Assembly (NCBI RefSeq): GCF_018866245.1 | Contig: NZ_CP076458.1 | Location: 248,001-312,000, forward strand | DNA from: Novisyntrophococcus fermenticellae | GTDB lineage: Bacteria > Bacillota > Clostridia > Lachnospirales > Lachnospiraceae | Direction: 5' to 3' | DNA: 64,000 nucleotides | In this document: in pieces, positions 8,988-19,388 of the stretch | Position numbering within the stretch: position 1 is the first letter of the stretch | How the letters are laid out: the number at the start of each line of letters is the position of its first letter | Translations under genes and position numbers: made by a program | The notes under the pieces: model-generated | What the model saw: only the letters and a program-made list of their open reading frames with translations | Told to the model about the DNA's origin: nothing | Databases searched by the model: none

Positions 8988-10469
8988 ATGAGAACAAGCG
9001 GTGTATTACTCCCTATTTCGGCATTGCCTTCAAAATATGGGATTGGTAGTTTTTCAAAAGAGGCTTTTACGTTTGTGGATCAGCTGAAAAAGGGAGGACA
9101 GAGGAACTGGCAGATTCTCCCTTTGGGTGCCACCGGATATGGAGACTCCCCTTATCAGTCATTCTCGACCTATGCAGGTAATCCATATTATATTGATCTG
9201 GAAACTTTAATTGAGGAGGGCCTGTTAACAAAGACGGAATGTGAGGCTTGCGATTTTGGAGATAATCCCCGGTATATTGATTATAAGAGGATATATGACA
9301 GCAGATTTGATATCTTAAGAAAGGCGTTTGGGCGGTTTTCTCCGGACACGGAGTTTGAAACATTTGTAATGGAGAACTCCTGGTGGCTGAAGGATTACTG
9401 CCTCTATATGGCGGTAAAGAACAGTCTGGGGGGGATAAGCTGGAGCCAGTGGAGTGAGGAGCTGAAGCAAAGAGAAGCCGGAGCTTTGAAAGAAAAGCAG
9501 GAGGAGCTGGCGGAGGAGATTCAGTTCTTCCGTTTTCAGCAATATGAATTTATAAAGCAATGGAGGGCGCTTAAGTCTTATGCCAATGCGAACGGAATAC
9601 GCATTATCGGAGATATCCCCATCTACGTGGCATTTGACAGCGCGGATACATGGGCGAATCCGGAGCTGTTTCAGTTTGATGAGAAGGGAAATCCTGTGGC
9701 GGTGGCAGGCTGTCCCCCGGATGCATTTTCCAAAACAGGACAGCTATGGGGGAATCCGCTGTATCGCTGGGATTATCATAAGGCGACGGGATTCGAATGG
9801 TGGATTCGCCGGATGAAGTATTCCTTTACACTCTATGATACGGTGCGGGTCGATCATTTCCGGGGATTTGACGAGTATTATGCAATTCCCTATGGAGATG
9901 CCACAGCGGAGTTCGGCTGGTGGGAAAAAGGCCCGGGACTGTTCCTGTTTCAGGCTATGAAAGAAAAGCTTGGGACTGTGGATATTATTGCAGAGGATCT
10001 GGGTTATCTGACGGGGAGTGTCTTAAAACTGGTAAGGGATACAGGATATCCCGGGATGAAGGTATTGCAGTTTGCATTTGATTCAAGAGAAGAGAGTGAC
10101 TATCTGCCCCATAACTACCAGCATAATTGTGTTGTATATACGGGGACGCATGATAACAACACAATACTGGGGTGGCTGGGAGAGATGGCTCCTGAGGACC
10201 GGAAGTTTGCAAGACATTATATGCACAATGCAAAAACCGCAAGGAAGGAGCTTCCCTGGGACTTTATCCGTCTGGCTCTTGCCTCGGTAGCCGACCTCGC
10301 TGTAATTCCGATACAGGATTATCTTTGCCTGGGAAGCGAAGCCAGAATTAATACGCCCTCCACACTTGGAACAAACTGGAAGTGGAGACTGCTCCCCGGC
10401 GAGATTGGTGATAAATTATTGGACAGGATGAAGGATATTACAAAGCTGTATGGGAGGCTGCCTGCGTAA
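8988..10469 (+). CDS. malQ: 4-alpha-glucanotransferase (amylomaltase, GH77)
   Basis: A 493-residue GH77 disproportionating enzyme acting on maltodextrins in the cytoplasm. Visible motifs are the N-terminal GVLLPISALPSKYGIG, YQSFSTYAGNPY, DIPIYVAFDSADTWANPELF, the nucleophile region RVDHFRGFDEYYAIP, the acid/base region IIAEDLG and GTHDNNT. ATG 8988 follows AAGGAG; an upstream ATG in the same frame has no good site and would place the operator inside the gene. It is translationally adjacent to the LacI-type gene and co-transcribed with glgP, so it feeds glucan phosphorolysis. Confidence 0.95.
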   Translation: MRTSGVLLPISALPSKYGIGSFSKEAFTFVDQLKKGGQRNWQILPLGATGYGDSPYQSFSTYAGNPYYIDLETLIEEGLLTKTECEACDFGDNPRYIDYKRIYDSRFDILRKAFGRFSPDTEFETFVMENSWWLKDYCLYMAVKNSLGGISWSQWSEELKQREAGALKEKQEELAEEIQFFRFQQYEFIKQWRALKSYANANGIRIIGDIPIYVAFDSADTWANPELFQFDEKGNPVAVAGCPPDAFSKTGQLWGNPLYRWDYHKATGFEWWIRRMKYSFTLYDTVRVDHFRGFDEYYAIPYGDATAEFGWWEKGPGLFLFQAMKEKLGTVDIIAEDLGYLTGSVLKLVRDTGYPGMKVLQFAFDSREESDYLPHNYQHNCVVYTGTHDNNTILGWLGEMAPEDRKFARHYMHNAKTARKELPWDFIRLALASVADLAVIPIQDYLCLGSEARINTPSTLGTNWKWRLLPGEIGDKLLDRMKDITKLYGRLPA

Positions 10470-11534
10470 ATGACAATAAAAGATATAGCTAAAAGATGTA
10501 AAGTCGGCGTCAGTACTGTATCGAGAGCGATGAATGATCACCCGGATATCAATCCTGAGACGAAGGCAATGATTCTGCGTGTCATAAAAGAATCCAACTA
10601 TGTACCGAATAACAGTGCCCGCAACTTGAAGCGGTCAGATGCCAGGGCGATTGCAGTACTGATCAAGGGGATTGGGAATACGTTCTTCAATCAATTGCTA
10701 AGTGTAATTGAGAAGGCCTGTCACGACAGGGGCTATAGCTGTATCCTGCAGAGAGTGGAAGAAGGGGAGGATGAGATTGACGTGGCTCTTAAAGTTGCCA
10801 AAGAAAAGAAGCTGCGTGGGATTGTATTTCTGGGAGGAAACTTTTCACATCCCCGGGATAAGATGTTACAGATGGAAATTCCATATGTCTTAAGCACCAT
10901 CTATTCTACAGATGCTAAAGCAGATGACTGCGCAAGTGTGTCGGTAGATGATTTTACAGAAAGTTATAAGATGACTGACTATCTGATTGGACTAGGGCAT
11001 CGGAGAATTGCAATTATTACAGCGTGCAGGGAAGATGAAAGTATCGGTAAACTGCGCCTGATGGGCTATTGCAGGGCGTTGGAGGAACATGGGATTCCTT
11101 TGGATGAGAAGCTGGTCTGCTACATGGAAAAGAATGTGGATCAATACTCGTTCCGGTCAGGATATAAAATCACGAAAGAGTTGTTGAAACGCGATACCGC
11201 CTTTACTGCTCTGTATGCGACCTCGGATACTCTGGCGATCGGCGCCTGCAGGGCGTTGAAGGAAGAGGGAATCCGGGTACCGGAAGATTGTTCCGTGGCC
11301 GGGTTTGACGGCATGGATGCCGGAGAGTTTTATATTCCGGCCATTACAACAATCCGGCAGCCGGTGGAAAAAATCGCCCTGGCTACGGCTGATCTTTTAT
11401 TTGAGATGATTAAGAACAAGGAGCAGCCAAAGCGCGTGATTTTCGACGGTGAGCTTTTAGTCCGGGAATCAACGGCTGCGTGTAAAAAAACGGATACCAG
11501 GGTCAAAATACCTTTTGCCCCTTACATTATTTAA
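10470..11534 (+). CDS. LacI-family regulator of the glucan operon
   Basis: A 354-residue LacI/GalR repressor. The N-terminal helix-turn-helix begins TIKDIAKRCKVGVSTVSRAM and is followed by the hinge NNSARNLKRSDA. The rest is a periplasmic-binding-protein-like sensor domain (RIAIITACREDES, ALYATSDTLAIGACRAL, VAGFDGMDAG, TTIRQPVEKI). Its ATG directly follows the malQ TAA, so it is coupled to malQ. Repression of the malQ-lacI-glgP operon, relieved by a maltodextrin-type sugar, is inferred from position and from the two operator-like sites upstream of malQ. Confidence 0.88.
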   Translation: MTIKDIAKRCKVGVSTVSRAMNDHPDINPETKAMILRVIKESNYVPNNSARNLKRSDARAIAVLIKGIGNTFFNQLLSVIEKACHDRGYSCILQRVEEGEDEIDVALKVAKEKKLRGIVFLGGNFSHPRDKMLQMEIPYVLSTIYSTDAKADDCASVSVDDFTESYKMTDYLIGLGHRRIAIITACREDESIGKLRLMGYCRALEEHGIPLDEKLVCYMEKNVDQYSFRSGYKITKELLKRDTAFTALYATSDTLAIGACRALKEEGIRVPEDCSVAGFDGMDAGEFYIPAITTIRQPVEKIALATADLLFEMIKNKEQPKRVIFDGELLVRESTAACKKTDTRVKIPFAPYII

Positions 11535-11552
11535 CAGGAAAGGAATATATCC

Positions 11553-13817
11553 ATGGAAGAAAGATTGCAGAATATTTTACTTGAGCGTTTTGGGAGAGAT
11601 ATTGATTCTTGTACAAAGGAGGAAATTTTTGCAGCACTGCTGATTATCACCAGAGAGGAGACTTCCAATCTCCCTGAAAATGAAGGAAAGAAGAAGCTTT
11701 ACTATATTTCTGCGGAATTTCTGATTGGTAAGCTTTTGTCCAACAATCTGATTAATCTGGGACTCTACGAGGAGGTGGAGCAGACACTGGCCAGGCATGG
11801 CTTAAAGCTATGCGAAATTGAGGAGATAGAGATGGAACCTTCTCTTGGAAATGGGGGGCTGGGACGCCTTGCTGCCTGCTTTTTGGATTCGATAGCCACT
11901 TTAGGCCTGCCGGGAGACGGAATCGGGCTCAATTACCATTTTGGCCTGTTTCGTCAGCAATTTGTGAACAATAAGCAGAAAGAGACAAAAAATCCATGGA
12001 TTACACGAGACAGCTGGCTGATGCGCAAGCCGGTTACATTTACGGTTCCCTTTAAAAATTTCTCCATGCAGTCTGTACTGTATGATATCGATGTGCCGGG
12101 CTATGGATCCGGATGTAACAGACTGCACTTATTTGACGTGGACTCGGTGGATGAAAGTATCGTACCGGAAGACAGTATCGACTTTGATAAGTACCAGATT
12201 CAGAAGAACCTGACATTATTTCTTTACCCGGATGACTCCGATGATGCAGGGCGTATGCTCAGAATCTATCAGCAGTATTTTATGGTCAGCAATGGTGCAC
12301 AGTTGATTTTAAAAGAGTGTGAAGAGAAGGGGCATGATATTCACAGGCTGTATGATTATGTGGTGATACAGATCAACGACACCCATCCTTCCATGGTGAT
12401 TCCGGAATTAATACGCCTGCTTATACAAAGAGGTTTCTCCATGGATGAGGCAATTGAGGTTGTGAGTAAGACTTGTGCTTACACAAATCATACGATTCTG
12501 GCTGAAGCACTGGAAAAGTGGCCGATGGCTTATCTGGAACAGGTGGTACCTCATCTGCTTCCAATCATCAGGGAACTGGATAGCAGAGTGCGGGCAAAAT
12601 GTAAAGATGAAACCACATATATTATTGATGAAAAAAAGCGCGTACACATGGCCCATATGGATATCCACTATGGCTTTTCCGTAAACGGGGTAGCTGCACT
12701 GCATACGGAGATTTTAAAAAACACAGAACTGAAGAACTTTTATAAACTATATCCAAAGAAATTTAATAATAAAACAAATGGGATTACCTTCCGCCGGTGG
12801 CTGCTTCACTGTAACCGGGAACTTACTGCCTATATGGAAAGCTTGATTGGCAGCGGATTTAAGACGGATGCAAGGGAGCTGGAGAAGCTGCTGGATTTCC
12901 AGAAGGAGAAACGTGTCCTGAATCAGCTGGCCGATATCAAACTGCAGAAGAAAAAAGAGTTCAGGGAATATCTGTATGAAACACAGAACATTCTGGTGGA
13001 TGAACATTCTATTTTTGACGTTCAGGTAAAACGTCTGCACGAATACAAACGCCAGCAGATGAATGCTTTATACGCAATTTATAAATATCTGGACATTAAA
13101 AAGGGCAATAGGCCGGCCACGCCAATCACCCTTATTTTCGGTGCCAAAGCGGCTCCGGCATATGTAATAGCAAAGGATATTATTCATCTGATTCTCTGTC
13201 TGCAGCAGCTGATTGAACATAACCCAGAAGTCAGGCCATACTTCCGGGTGCTGATGCTTGAAAACTACAATGTATCAAAAGCGGCAAAGGTGATTCCGGC
13301 AGCCAATATCTCTGAGCAGATTTCACTGGCCTCCAAAGAGGCCTCCGGAACGGGTAACATGAAGTTCATGCTGAACGGCGCTGTGACCCTGGGTACGGAA
13401 GACGGGGCGAATGTGGAAATCGAAGAGCTTGTGGGAGAGGAGAATATCTATATCTTCGGAAAACGTCCGCAGGATGTCATAGATTTATACGAGGAAGAAG
13501 CTTACTGCTCAAAGGATATCTATGAAGAAGATGAACTGATTCATGAGCTGGTGGATTTTATCATCGGTGATGAGCTGAAGGCAATTGGCGATGAAGAGAA
13601 CCTGAAGCGCCTGCATAAGGAGCTGATCAGTAAAGACTGGTTTATGACCCTGCTGGATACGAGGGAATATATAAAGACAAAGGAAAAGGTATATGCAGAT
13701 TACGAAGACCAGTTGGAGTGGAATAGAAAAGCGCTTGTTAATATCGCAAAGGCGGGATTCTTTTCTTCTGACCGGACAATTGAACAGTACAATCAGGATA
13801 TCTGGCATCTGAGTTAA
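11553..13817 (+). CDS. glgP: Glycogen/maltodextrin phosphorylase
   Basis: A 754-residue GT35 phosphorylase that releases glucose-1-phosphate from alpha-1,4-glucans. Diagnostic blocks are [18 protein letters not shown], the NDTHPS segment, [15 protein letters not shown], and the PLP-lysine region [15 protein letters not shown], where the second lysine-containing block binds the cofactor. At 754 residues it is shorter than E. coli GlgP but within the clostridial range. It is the last gene of the malQ operon and is followed by a strong hairpin. Confidence 0.95.
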   Translation: MEERLQNILLERFGRDIDSCTKEEIFAALLIITREETSNLPENEGKKKLYYISAEFLIGKLLSNNLINLGLYEEVEQTLARHGLKLCEIEEIEMEPSLGNGGLGRLAACFLDSIATLGLPGDGIGLNYHFGLFRQQFVNNKQKETKNPWITRDSWLMRKPVTFTVPFKNFSMQSVLYDIDVPGYGSGCNRLHLFDVDSVDESIVPEDSIDFDKYQIQKNLTLFLYPDDSDDAGRMLRIYQQYFMVSNGAQLILKECEEKGHDIHRLYDYVVIQINDTHPSMVIPELIRLLIQRGFSMDEAIEVVSKTCAYTNHTILAEALEKWPMAYLEQVVPHLLPIIRELDSRVRAKCKDETTYIIDEKKRVHMAHMDIHYGFSVNGVAALHTEILKNTELKNFYKLYPKKFNNKTNGITFRRWLLHCNRELTAYMESLIGSGFKTDARELEKLLDFQKEKRVLNQLADIKLQKKKEFREYLYETQNILVDEHSIFDVQVKRLHEYKRQQMNALYAIYKYLDIKKGNRPATPITLIFGAKAAPAYVIAKDIIHLILCLQQLIEHNPEVRPYFRVLMLENYNVSKAAKVIPAANISEQISLASKEASGTGNMKFMLNGAVTLGTEDGANVEIEELVGEENIYIFGKRPQDVIDLYEEEAYCSKDIYEEDELIHELVDFIIGDELKAIGDEENLKRLHKELISKDWFMTLLDTREYIKTKEKVYADYEDQLEWNRKALVNIAKAGFFSSDRTIEQYNQDIWHLS

Positions 13818-13827
13818 ATACCTATGG

Positions 13828-13870
13828 AAGGTCATCCTTTTCATGCTGGCATGAAAAAGGATGACCTTTT
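13828..13870. terminator. Terminator after glgP, possibly bidirectional
   Basis: A long inverted repeat (AAGGTCATCCTTTTCATGC and its complement, separated by a few bases) ends in TTTT on the plus strand, right after the glgP stop. Confidence 0.8.
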
Positions 13871-13874
13871 GATA

Positions 13875-14045
13875 CTATACTGCCGGAGTCTTTTTCAGCG
13901 TGCGCAGCCTTCTGCACATTTCATCTACGACGGCCGGCTCAGATGCATAACAGATACGGAACCAGCCTGGCTTATCTGTGGCAAATACACGGCCCGGTGA
14001 GATATTGATCTTTAACTCATCAAAGATTTTATGCCAGAGGCACTG
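13875..14045 (-). pseudogene. C-terminal remnant of a class I/II aminotransferase
   Basis: The last ~57 codons of the minus-strand frame read like the C-terminus of an ACC-synthase/MalY-type PLP enzyme: LWHKIFDELKINISPGRV, then KPGWFRICYA and an EMCRRLRTL tail. Upstream codons (14046-14174) do not continue the family and instead overlap an unrelated plus-strand remnant. No catalytic lysine region exists, so the gene is truncated. Assignment is by motif recognition only. Confidence 0.5.
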
Positions 14046-14213
14046 CTGGACGACCATAAGCTGGGAAAAAATCTTACATGCTTCTGTATGGTGACTCTGA
14101 AAGAACAGTCTTATGCCGCACAGAAGAAATTCCGCCAGCTCATTCAACAGATACCGGAAATTGTTGAATGTCATTGTATTACGTGGTTAAGAGTTACACT
14201 TATCCTGTTCTGA
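14031..14213 (+). pseudogene. Remnant of an Lrp/AsnC-family regulator
   Basis: The plus frame 14031-14213 contains LDDHKLGKNLTCFCMVTLKE and, later, IPEIVECHCIT. Together these are the start of the ligand-binding RAM domain of Lrp/AsnC regulators. The N-terminal helix-turn-helix is missing, and the frame ends soon after the first RAM strands. It abuts the aminotransferase remnant on the other strand at about 14,040, indicating a deletion or inversion joint between two formerly functional genes. Confidence 0.5.
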
Positions 14214-14260
14214 AAACAATAAAGAACTATCCGGGAGTGCAGCTATAAGACGCTTCCTTT

Positions 14261-15070
14261 TTAGCTTCGTCCCATTTCTCTGGACTTCTCCGTACAAACT
14301 TTTACCGCAGAAATCACGGCATCTCTCATCCCTTTCCGTTCTAACTCACATACTGCTGCAATTGTAGTGCCGCCGGGCGAGCATACCATGTCCTTTAATG
14401 CTCCGGGATGTTGGTTGGTATCCAGTACCATCTTAGCGGAACCCAAGACTGCCTGGGCAGAAAATTCATAAGCCAAAGCTCTTGGCATACCTTCCGCAAC
14501 CGCTGCATCAGCCATAGCCTCTATGAACATATATACGTAGGCGGGGGAGGAGCCGCTGATTCCGGTCACCACATCCATCAGATGTTCCGGAACAACCTCT
14601 GCCTTCCCGAGACTCTTGAAGATTTCCAGGACATCTGTAAGTTCCTCCTCATCAAGAAATTTATTAGGACTTATGGCGGCCATTCCTGCACCCACCAGAG
14701 CGGGGGTATTAGGCATTACTTTTGCCAGTTTAATATCCCGTTCGAAAAGCGCTTCGATTTTTTCTATGGACTGCCCTGCAGCGATTGCTACTATGATGGT
14801 GTTTTCTCTTATACTTTCTTTTATTTCTTTAATTACAACGGGGTATATATTCGGCTTTACAGATAAAAATAAGATATCCGAGTGAGCAGCCACGTGGAGA
14901 TTATCCGATGAGGTATGAATTCCAAATTTCTCTCTCAGGCTCTCAAGTGCAGACGGCGAGATATCTGCTGCCGTAATGTCAGAGGGTGAGACCAGATGAG
15001 AGGAAATAATACCTCCTATAATCGCACTTCCCATATTTCCGCTTCCGATAAAACCAATTGATTTTTTCAT
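14261..15070 (-). CDS. proC: Pyrroline-5-carboxylate reductase
   Basis: A 269-residue NAD(P)H-dependent reductase performing the last step of proline synthesis. The Rossmann motif IGFIGSGNMGSAIIGG is at the N-terminus. The family signature region reads DVVTGISGSSPAYVYMFIEA, with later GALKDMVCSPGGTTIAA. The start follows GGAGG. It stands alone between gene debris and the divergent ABC exporter operon. Confidence 0.95.
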   Translation of the reverse strand: MKKSIGFIGSGNMGSAIIGGIISSHLVSPSDITAADISPSALESLREKFGIHTSSDNLHVAAHSDILFLSVKPNIYPVVIKEIKESIRENTIIVAIAAGQSIEKIEALFERDIKLAKVMPNTPALVGAGMAAISPNKFLDEEELTDVLEIFKSLGKAEVVPEHLMDVVTGISGSSPAYVYMFIEAMADAAVAEGMPRALAYEFSAQAVLGSAKMVLDTNQHPGALKDMVCSPGGTTIAAVCELERKGMRDAVISAVKVCTEKSREMGRS

Positions 15071-15163
15071 ATTGAGCCTCCATGCTTTCGACTTTTAGAT
15101 AAATTATAAATGATTTGCTGAATAATGCAAGCGATAAATACCCTGGCAATCGGCCTTTTATTC

Positions 15164-15195
15164 TGTTACAATAATCTAAGGATAAAATTGTAACA
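15164..15195 (+). promoter_or_regulatory. Inverted repeat upstream of the ABC exporter
   Basis: TGTTACAAT (15164-15172) and ATTGTAACA (15187-15195) form a perfect 9-bp inverted repeat with a 14-bp spacer, 54 bp upstream of the exporter start. It looks like a repressor operator (MarR- or GntR-sized). No regulator gene is adjacent, so the binder is unknown. Confidence 0.5.
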
Positions 15196-15248
15196 AATCT
15201 GCATGGCTGAACTGTTGCAAAATATCATACAGGAAAAGGAAAAGATCT

Positions 15249-16985
15249 ATGAAGGAATTACTAAAGTATCTTAAAGGTCACATCAGGGAAAGTATCATAG
15301 CACCGTTGTTTAAGATGCTGGAGGCAAGTTTTGAACTGTTTGTGCCGGTAATTACGGCGCGGATTATTGACATCGGTATCAGGAATAAAGATAATCCGTA
15401 TATCTGGAAGCAGTGTGTGCTTCTGGTTGCATTGGGTGTTATCGGACTGGTATGTTCCGTGATTGCTCAGTATTTTGCTGCTACAGCGGCTTATGGCTTC
15501 GGAACAAATCTAAGAGCGGATATGTATCGGCACATTAACAGCCTGTCTTATACAGAATTGGATAAGGCAGGTATTCCAACACTTGTTACGAGGATTACCA
15601 GTGATGTTAACCAGGTACAGACTGGTGTGAACCTTTTTTTGAGATTATTTTTAAGATCCCCATTTCTTGTAGTGGGGGCTGTAATTATGGCATTCTCCAT
15701 CAGTGCAAGGCTCGCCGTGATCTTCCTGATCGCAGTTCCACTGATTTCATTGGCGATTTTTTTGATTGTGAAACTGACGATTCCCATCTATAAACGGGTC
15801 CAGAATATGTTGGATCGCGTGGTGCTGCTTACGAGAGAAAATTATGTAGGCGCCCGTGTCGTACGTGCATTTTCCAGGCAAAAGGACGAACAGGAAAAAT
15901 TCGGTGAGACAAATGAAGAACTAAAGGATATCCAGATGAGGGCAGGCCGGATTTCCGCTTTGATGAATCCGATTACCTATGTATTGGTGAACCTGGCAAT
16001 TATCGCCATCCTGATAGCAGGCGGGTATCAGGTAGATGAGGGAAATCTGACGCAGGGCGAAGTAATAGCGCTGATTAATTACATGAATCAGATCCTGCTG
16101 GCATTGCTGACACTGGCCAGTCTGGTGATTACCGTTACAAAGGCCTGGGCGAGCGCAATCAGGGTTAATGAGGTCTTTCAACTGTCCCCCAGCATGATAG
16201 AACCGGAGAACTCACTTGGAGCGCAGGAACAGACGGAAGATGCAGTAAGATTTGAACACGTGGATTTTTCCTATGCCGGGGCGCAGGCGCCATCCCTGAC
16301 AGATATTGACTTTCATGTCAGAAAGGGAGATACAATTGGAATCATAGGGGGTACAGGATCCGGAAAATCCACGTTGATTCATCTGATTCCCAGATTTTAT
16401 GATGTTGACGAGGGGAAAGTTCTCGTCAATGGAATTCCGGTGGAGAAGTATTCCTTTGATGAGCTCAGGGGACGGATTGGGATTGTCCCTCAGAAGTCTG
16501 TTCTCTTTCATGGGACGATTCGCGAAAACATGCAGTGGGGAAATAAAGATGCCACAGATGAGCAGATCTGGGAGGCTCTTTCCATCGCACAGGCAAAGGA
16601 ATTTGTAGAGAAGAAAGAATATGGTCTGGATGAACTTGTGACGACCGGAGGCAGAAATTTTTCGGGGGGCCAGCGTCAGAGACTTTGTATAGCCAGGGCA
16701 CTGGTGCGTAAGCCGGATATCCTGATACTGGATGACAGTGCTTCTGCACTGGATTACGCCACGGACGCAGCGCTTCGCAAATCAATCAAAGAAAAGACAA
16801 TTGGAATGACTACGTTTATCGTTTCGCAGAGAGCCGCATCGGTTCAGGGTGCCGATTTGATATTGGTACTGGACGATGGAGCGGTGGTGGGTATTGGAAC
16901 CCATGAAGAATTGATTAAAAACTGTGATGTGTACAGAGAAATTTGTCTGTCACAGTTTTCCAAAGAGGAGGTAGCAGGGCTTTGA
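15249..16985 (+). CDS. ABC exporter half-transporter, subunit A (degenerate ATP site)
   Basis: A 578-residue type-IV ABC exporter with an N-terminal six-helix domain and a C-terminal ATPase. Motifs: Walker A GGTGSGKST, signature FSGGQRQRL, and Walker B ILILDDSASALD, in which the usual catalytic glutamate after the Walker B aspartate is an aspartate; VSQRAAS replaces the switch-histidine segment. This is the typical degenerate half of heterodimeric multidrug exporters such as BmrCD, LmrCD or TM287/288. The partner gene overlaps its 3' end. Substrate unknown; drug or lipid export is inferred from the family. Confidence 0.88.
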   Translation: MKELLKYLKGHIRESIIAPLFKMLEASFELFVPVITARIIDIGIRNKDNPYIWKQCVLLVALGVIGLVCSVIAQYFAATAAYGFGTNLRADMYRHINSLSYTELDKAGIPTLVTRITSDVNQVQTGVNLFLRLFLRSPFLVVGAVIMAFSISARLAVIFLIAVPLISLAIFLIVKLTIPIYKRVQNMLDRVVLLTRENYVGARVVRAFSRQKDEQEKFGETNEELKDIQMRAGRISALMNPITYVLVNLAIIAILIAGGYQVDEGNLTQGEVIALINYMNQILLALLTLASLVITVTKAWASAIRVNEVFQLSPSMIEPENSLGAQEQTEDAVRFEHVDFSYAGAQAPSLTDIDFHVRKGDTIGIIGGTGSGKSTLIHLIPRFYDVDEGKVLVNGIPVEKYSFDELRGRIGIVPQKSVLFHGTIRENMQWGNKDATDEQIWEALSIAQAKEFVEKKEYGLDELVTTGGRNFSGGQRQRLCIARALVRKPDILILDDSASALDYATDAALRKSIKEKTIGMTTFIVSQRAASVQGADLILVLDDGAVVGIGTHEELIKNCDVYREICLSQFSKEEVAGL

Positions 16986-18733
16986 ATCGAACAGGAAAGA
17001 GTAAGGATACGATGAAGAGGGTCATCCAGTTAATCAGGCCACATGGATTTTACGTTGTTTTGAATCTTCTGTTGGCACTGGTTACAGTGATTGCTACTTT
17101 ATATGCACCAATTCTGATCGGAAAAGGCGTTGATATGATTGTAGGGCCGGGTCAGGTCAATGGGTCGGGGTTAATTACCCTGATTGTAACTTTTCTCGTT
17201 ATGATTGCAATTACGGCTCTTTCACAGTGGCTGATGAGCCTGGCAACAAATCATATCACCTATCAAATTGTGAGGGATATTCGAACCAAAGCATTTGACC
17301 ATATGGAGATTCTGCCCATCCGGTATATTGATGGTCATCAGCCAGGAGATGCAATCAGCCGTATTACAACCGACGTAGAACAGTTTTCCGACGGACTCTT
17401 GATGGGATTTACCCAGTTTTTTACCGGTGTGCTGACAATTATAGGAACGCTGGGATTTATGCTGACGATACATCCTGGAATTACACTGCTTGTAGTCTGC
17501 ATCACACCATTATCATTCTTTGTGGCAGGATTTATTGCCAAAAGGACGTACTCTATGTTTCGGATTTTATCAGAGGCCAGGGGAGATATGACCTCTCTTG
17601 TGGAGGAACTTGTGGGAAACCAGCAGGTGGTGAAAGCATTCTCTTATGAGGACAGGGCAGAAGAACGGTTTGCGGTAATCAATGAACGCTTGCGGGTATC
17701 TGGAATTAAAGCTGTATTCTTCTCCGCACTCTCGAACCCGAGCACCCGCTTTATCAATGGACTGGTTTATACGGGTGTATGTGTCTATGGAGCATTCCTG
17801 GCAATATCGGGTGGAATCAGTGTCGGACAGCTGTCCGCGTTTATGGCTTATGCAAACCAGTATACCAAACCATTTAATGAAATCTCCGGTGTGGTTACGG
17901 AGCTGCAAAATGCACTTGCCTGTGCCAGACGTATTTTTGACTTTATAGATGAAGAACCTATCCGTTCGGATGACGGGGATGCAGTAGTTATGGAACCGGG
18001 GCAGGGCAGTGTGGAGTTTCATCATGTGGATTTTTCTTATACACCGGAGATTCCATTAATCCAGGATATGAATCTGGCGGTAAGACCGGGACAGAGAATT
18101 GCTATTGTAGGACCCACGGGTTGTGGAAAGACTACGTTAATCAATCTGTTAATGCGTTTTTACGATATCAACCGCGGGGAGCTTTTGATTGACGGGCATG
18201 CGATTGACCACATAACCAGGGATTCCCTGAGGGCAAATTTTGGAATGGTGCTTCAGGATACATGGTTAAAGGCAGGGACTATTGCAGAAAATATTGCTTA
18301 TGGAAGACCGGATGCAGCCAGGGAGGAGATTGAAGAGGCGGCAAGGAAGGCTCATGCCCACAACTTTATCTCCCGTATGCCAAAGAAATATGACACAATT
18401 ATTACGGAAGATGGGGGGAATATTTCACAGGGTCAGAAACAGCTGCTCTGCATCGCAAGAGTGATGCTGATGAAGCCCCCGATTCTGATTCTGGACGAGG
18501 CGACCTCATCCATAGATACCAGGACGGAGATCAAGGTTCAGGAGGCCTTTCAGCGCTTGATGGAGGGCAGAACCAGCTTTGTGGTGGCACACCGGCTTTC
18601 CACAATCAAAGAGGCCGACGTGATTCTGGTGATGAAGGATGGTAAGATCATTGAGACCGGAAAACATGAGGATTTGTTGGATCGCGGCGGATTCTATGCA
18701 AAGCTATATCGGAGCCAGTTTGCCGGAAACTAA
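16982..18733 (+). CDS. ABC exporter half-transporter, subunit B (catalytic site)
   Basis: A 583-residue partner exporter. Walker A is GPTGCGKTT, Walker B ILILDEATSSID with an intact glutamate, and the switch histidine is in VVAHRLSTIKEAD. The signature is a divergent ISQGQKQLL, as expected for the half facing a degenerate site. The start is probably the TTG at 16982, 10 bases after AGGAGG and overlapping the upstream stop. The ATG at 17012 is the alternative. Its stop overlaps the convergent vanZ stop. Confidence 0.88.
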   Translation: MNRTGKSKDTMKRVIQLIRPHGFYVVLNLLLALVTVIATLYAPILIGKGVDMIVGPGQVNGSGLITLIVTFLVMIAITALSQWLMSLATNHITYQIVRDIRTKAFDHMEILPIRYIDGHQPGDAISRITTDVEQFSDGLLMGFTQFFTGVLTIIGTLGFMLTIHPGITLLVVCITPLSFFVAGFIAKRTYSMFRILSEARGDMTSLVEELVGNQQVVKAFSYEDRAEERFAVINERLRVSGIKAVFFSALSNPSTRFINGLVYTGVCVYGAFLAISGGISVGQLSAFMAYANQYTKPFNEISGVVTELQNALACARRIFDFIDEEPIRSDDGDAVVMEPGQGSVEFHHVDFSYTPEIPLIQDMNLAVRPGQRIAIVGPTGCGKTTLINLLMRFYDINRGELLIDGHAIDHITRDSLRANFGMVLQDTWLKAGTIAENIAYGRPDAAREEIEEAARKAHAHNFISRMPKKYDTIITEDGGNISQGQKQLLCIARVMLMKPPILILDEATSSIDTRTEIKVQEAFQRLMEGRTSFVVAHRLSTIKEADVILVMKDGKIIETGKHEDLLDRGGFYAKLYRSQFAGN

Positions 18734-19224
18734 AGCCTCTTTTTTCCGCCTCTTGCAATCCAACTGAAAAAGAGGGTCAGTATGATTCCGATAAAAGCGC
18801 CTATGCTGTCAATACAGACGTCCTTTGGAGAGGGTCCTCTTCCTCCGATAAAGGATTGATGGTATTCATCGCCGGCTGCGAACAGGACACAGATAGTGCC
18901 GGCAACAAGCAATAGCCCAAAGCCGCCAAGTCCGTAAACATGGAGTGGAATTGCAAGTGATATGGAAAGGATACAATATTCTGTCATATGGGCCGCCTTT
19001 CGCACATAGTAATGGTATTCTTCGACTTTGGCGGATTTTTCCGTATCACTCCACCCCCGGTCCAGAATACGGTTTGTGACAGTAACGATCGTTCTTGTAG
19101 CTTTCAGGCTGAGAGCGGAGGACTGTTCACCTGTCTGGGCAGAGAAGGTGAAGATCAGATACATCATACAGAGTGCCGGGAGAAAGGAAAGCGGTTTGCA
19201 TAAGGTGATTAATAGGCGTTTCAT
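18730..19224 (-). CDS. VanZ-family membrane protein
   Basis: A 164-residue protein with four hydrophobic segments. It has VanZ-family blocks: MYLIFTFSAQTGEQSS near the N-terminus, the KAAHMTEY histidine-containing helix, and the acidic DEYHQSFIGGRGPSPKDV motif. VanZ-like proteins are linked to teicoplanin resistance in VanA elements and to phosphate/lipid-coupled roles elsewhere. Nothing here suggests a glycopeptide cluster. The start follows AAGGAG. Confidence 0.85.
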   Translation of the reverse strand: MKRLLITLCKPLSFLPALCMMYLIFTFSAQTGEQSSALSLKATRTIVTVTNRILDRGWSDTEKSAKVEEYHYYVRKAAHMTEYCILSISLAIPLHVYGLGGFGLLLVAGTICVLFAAGDEYHQSFIGGRGPSPKDVCIDSIGAFIGIILTLFFSWIARGGKKRL

Positions 19225-19311
19225 ATGTACTCCTTTATCGTGTCTTATAAACGTGTGATTTTTTTAGAGTAGCACTTTTCCGTATAAATGTCCAGTAAGC
19301 GTAACGAGGTA

Positions 19312-19340
19312 TTGTGTTTTCACAATGGCTCTAGTATACT
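19312..19340 (+). promoter_or_regulatory. thyA promoter with palindrome over the -35
   Basis: TTGTGT (19312-19317) and TATACT (19335-19340) are 17 bp apart, 49 bp upstream of thyA. TTGTGTTTTCACAA forms a small palindrome covering the -35 region and may be an operator. Confidence 0.5.
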
Positions 19341-19388
19341 TAATAAAAAGTTTTGTGTTGTTCAAGTAACGAAAGAATGGAGGTTATT

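Noticed and set aside
18730..19224. Glycopeptide-resistance locus, because of vanZ
   Set aside because: No vanHAX-type ligase or vanRS genes are present; VanZ-family proteins are common outside resistance clusters.
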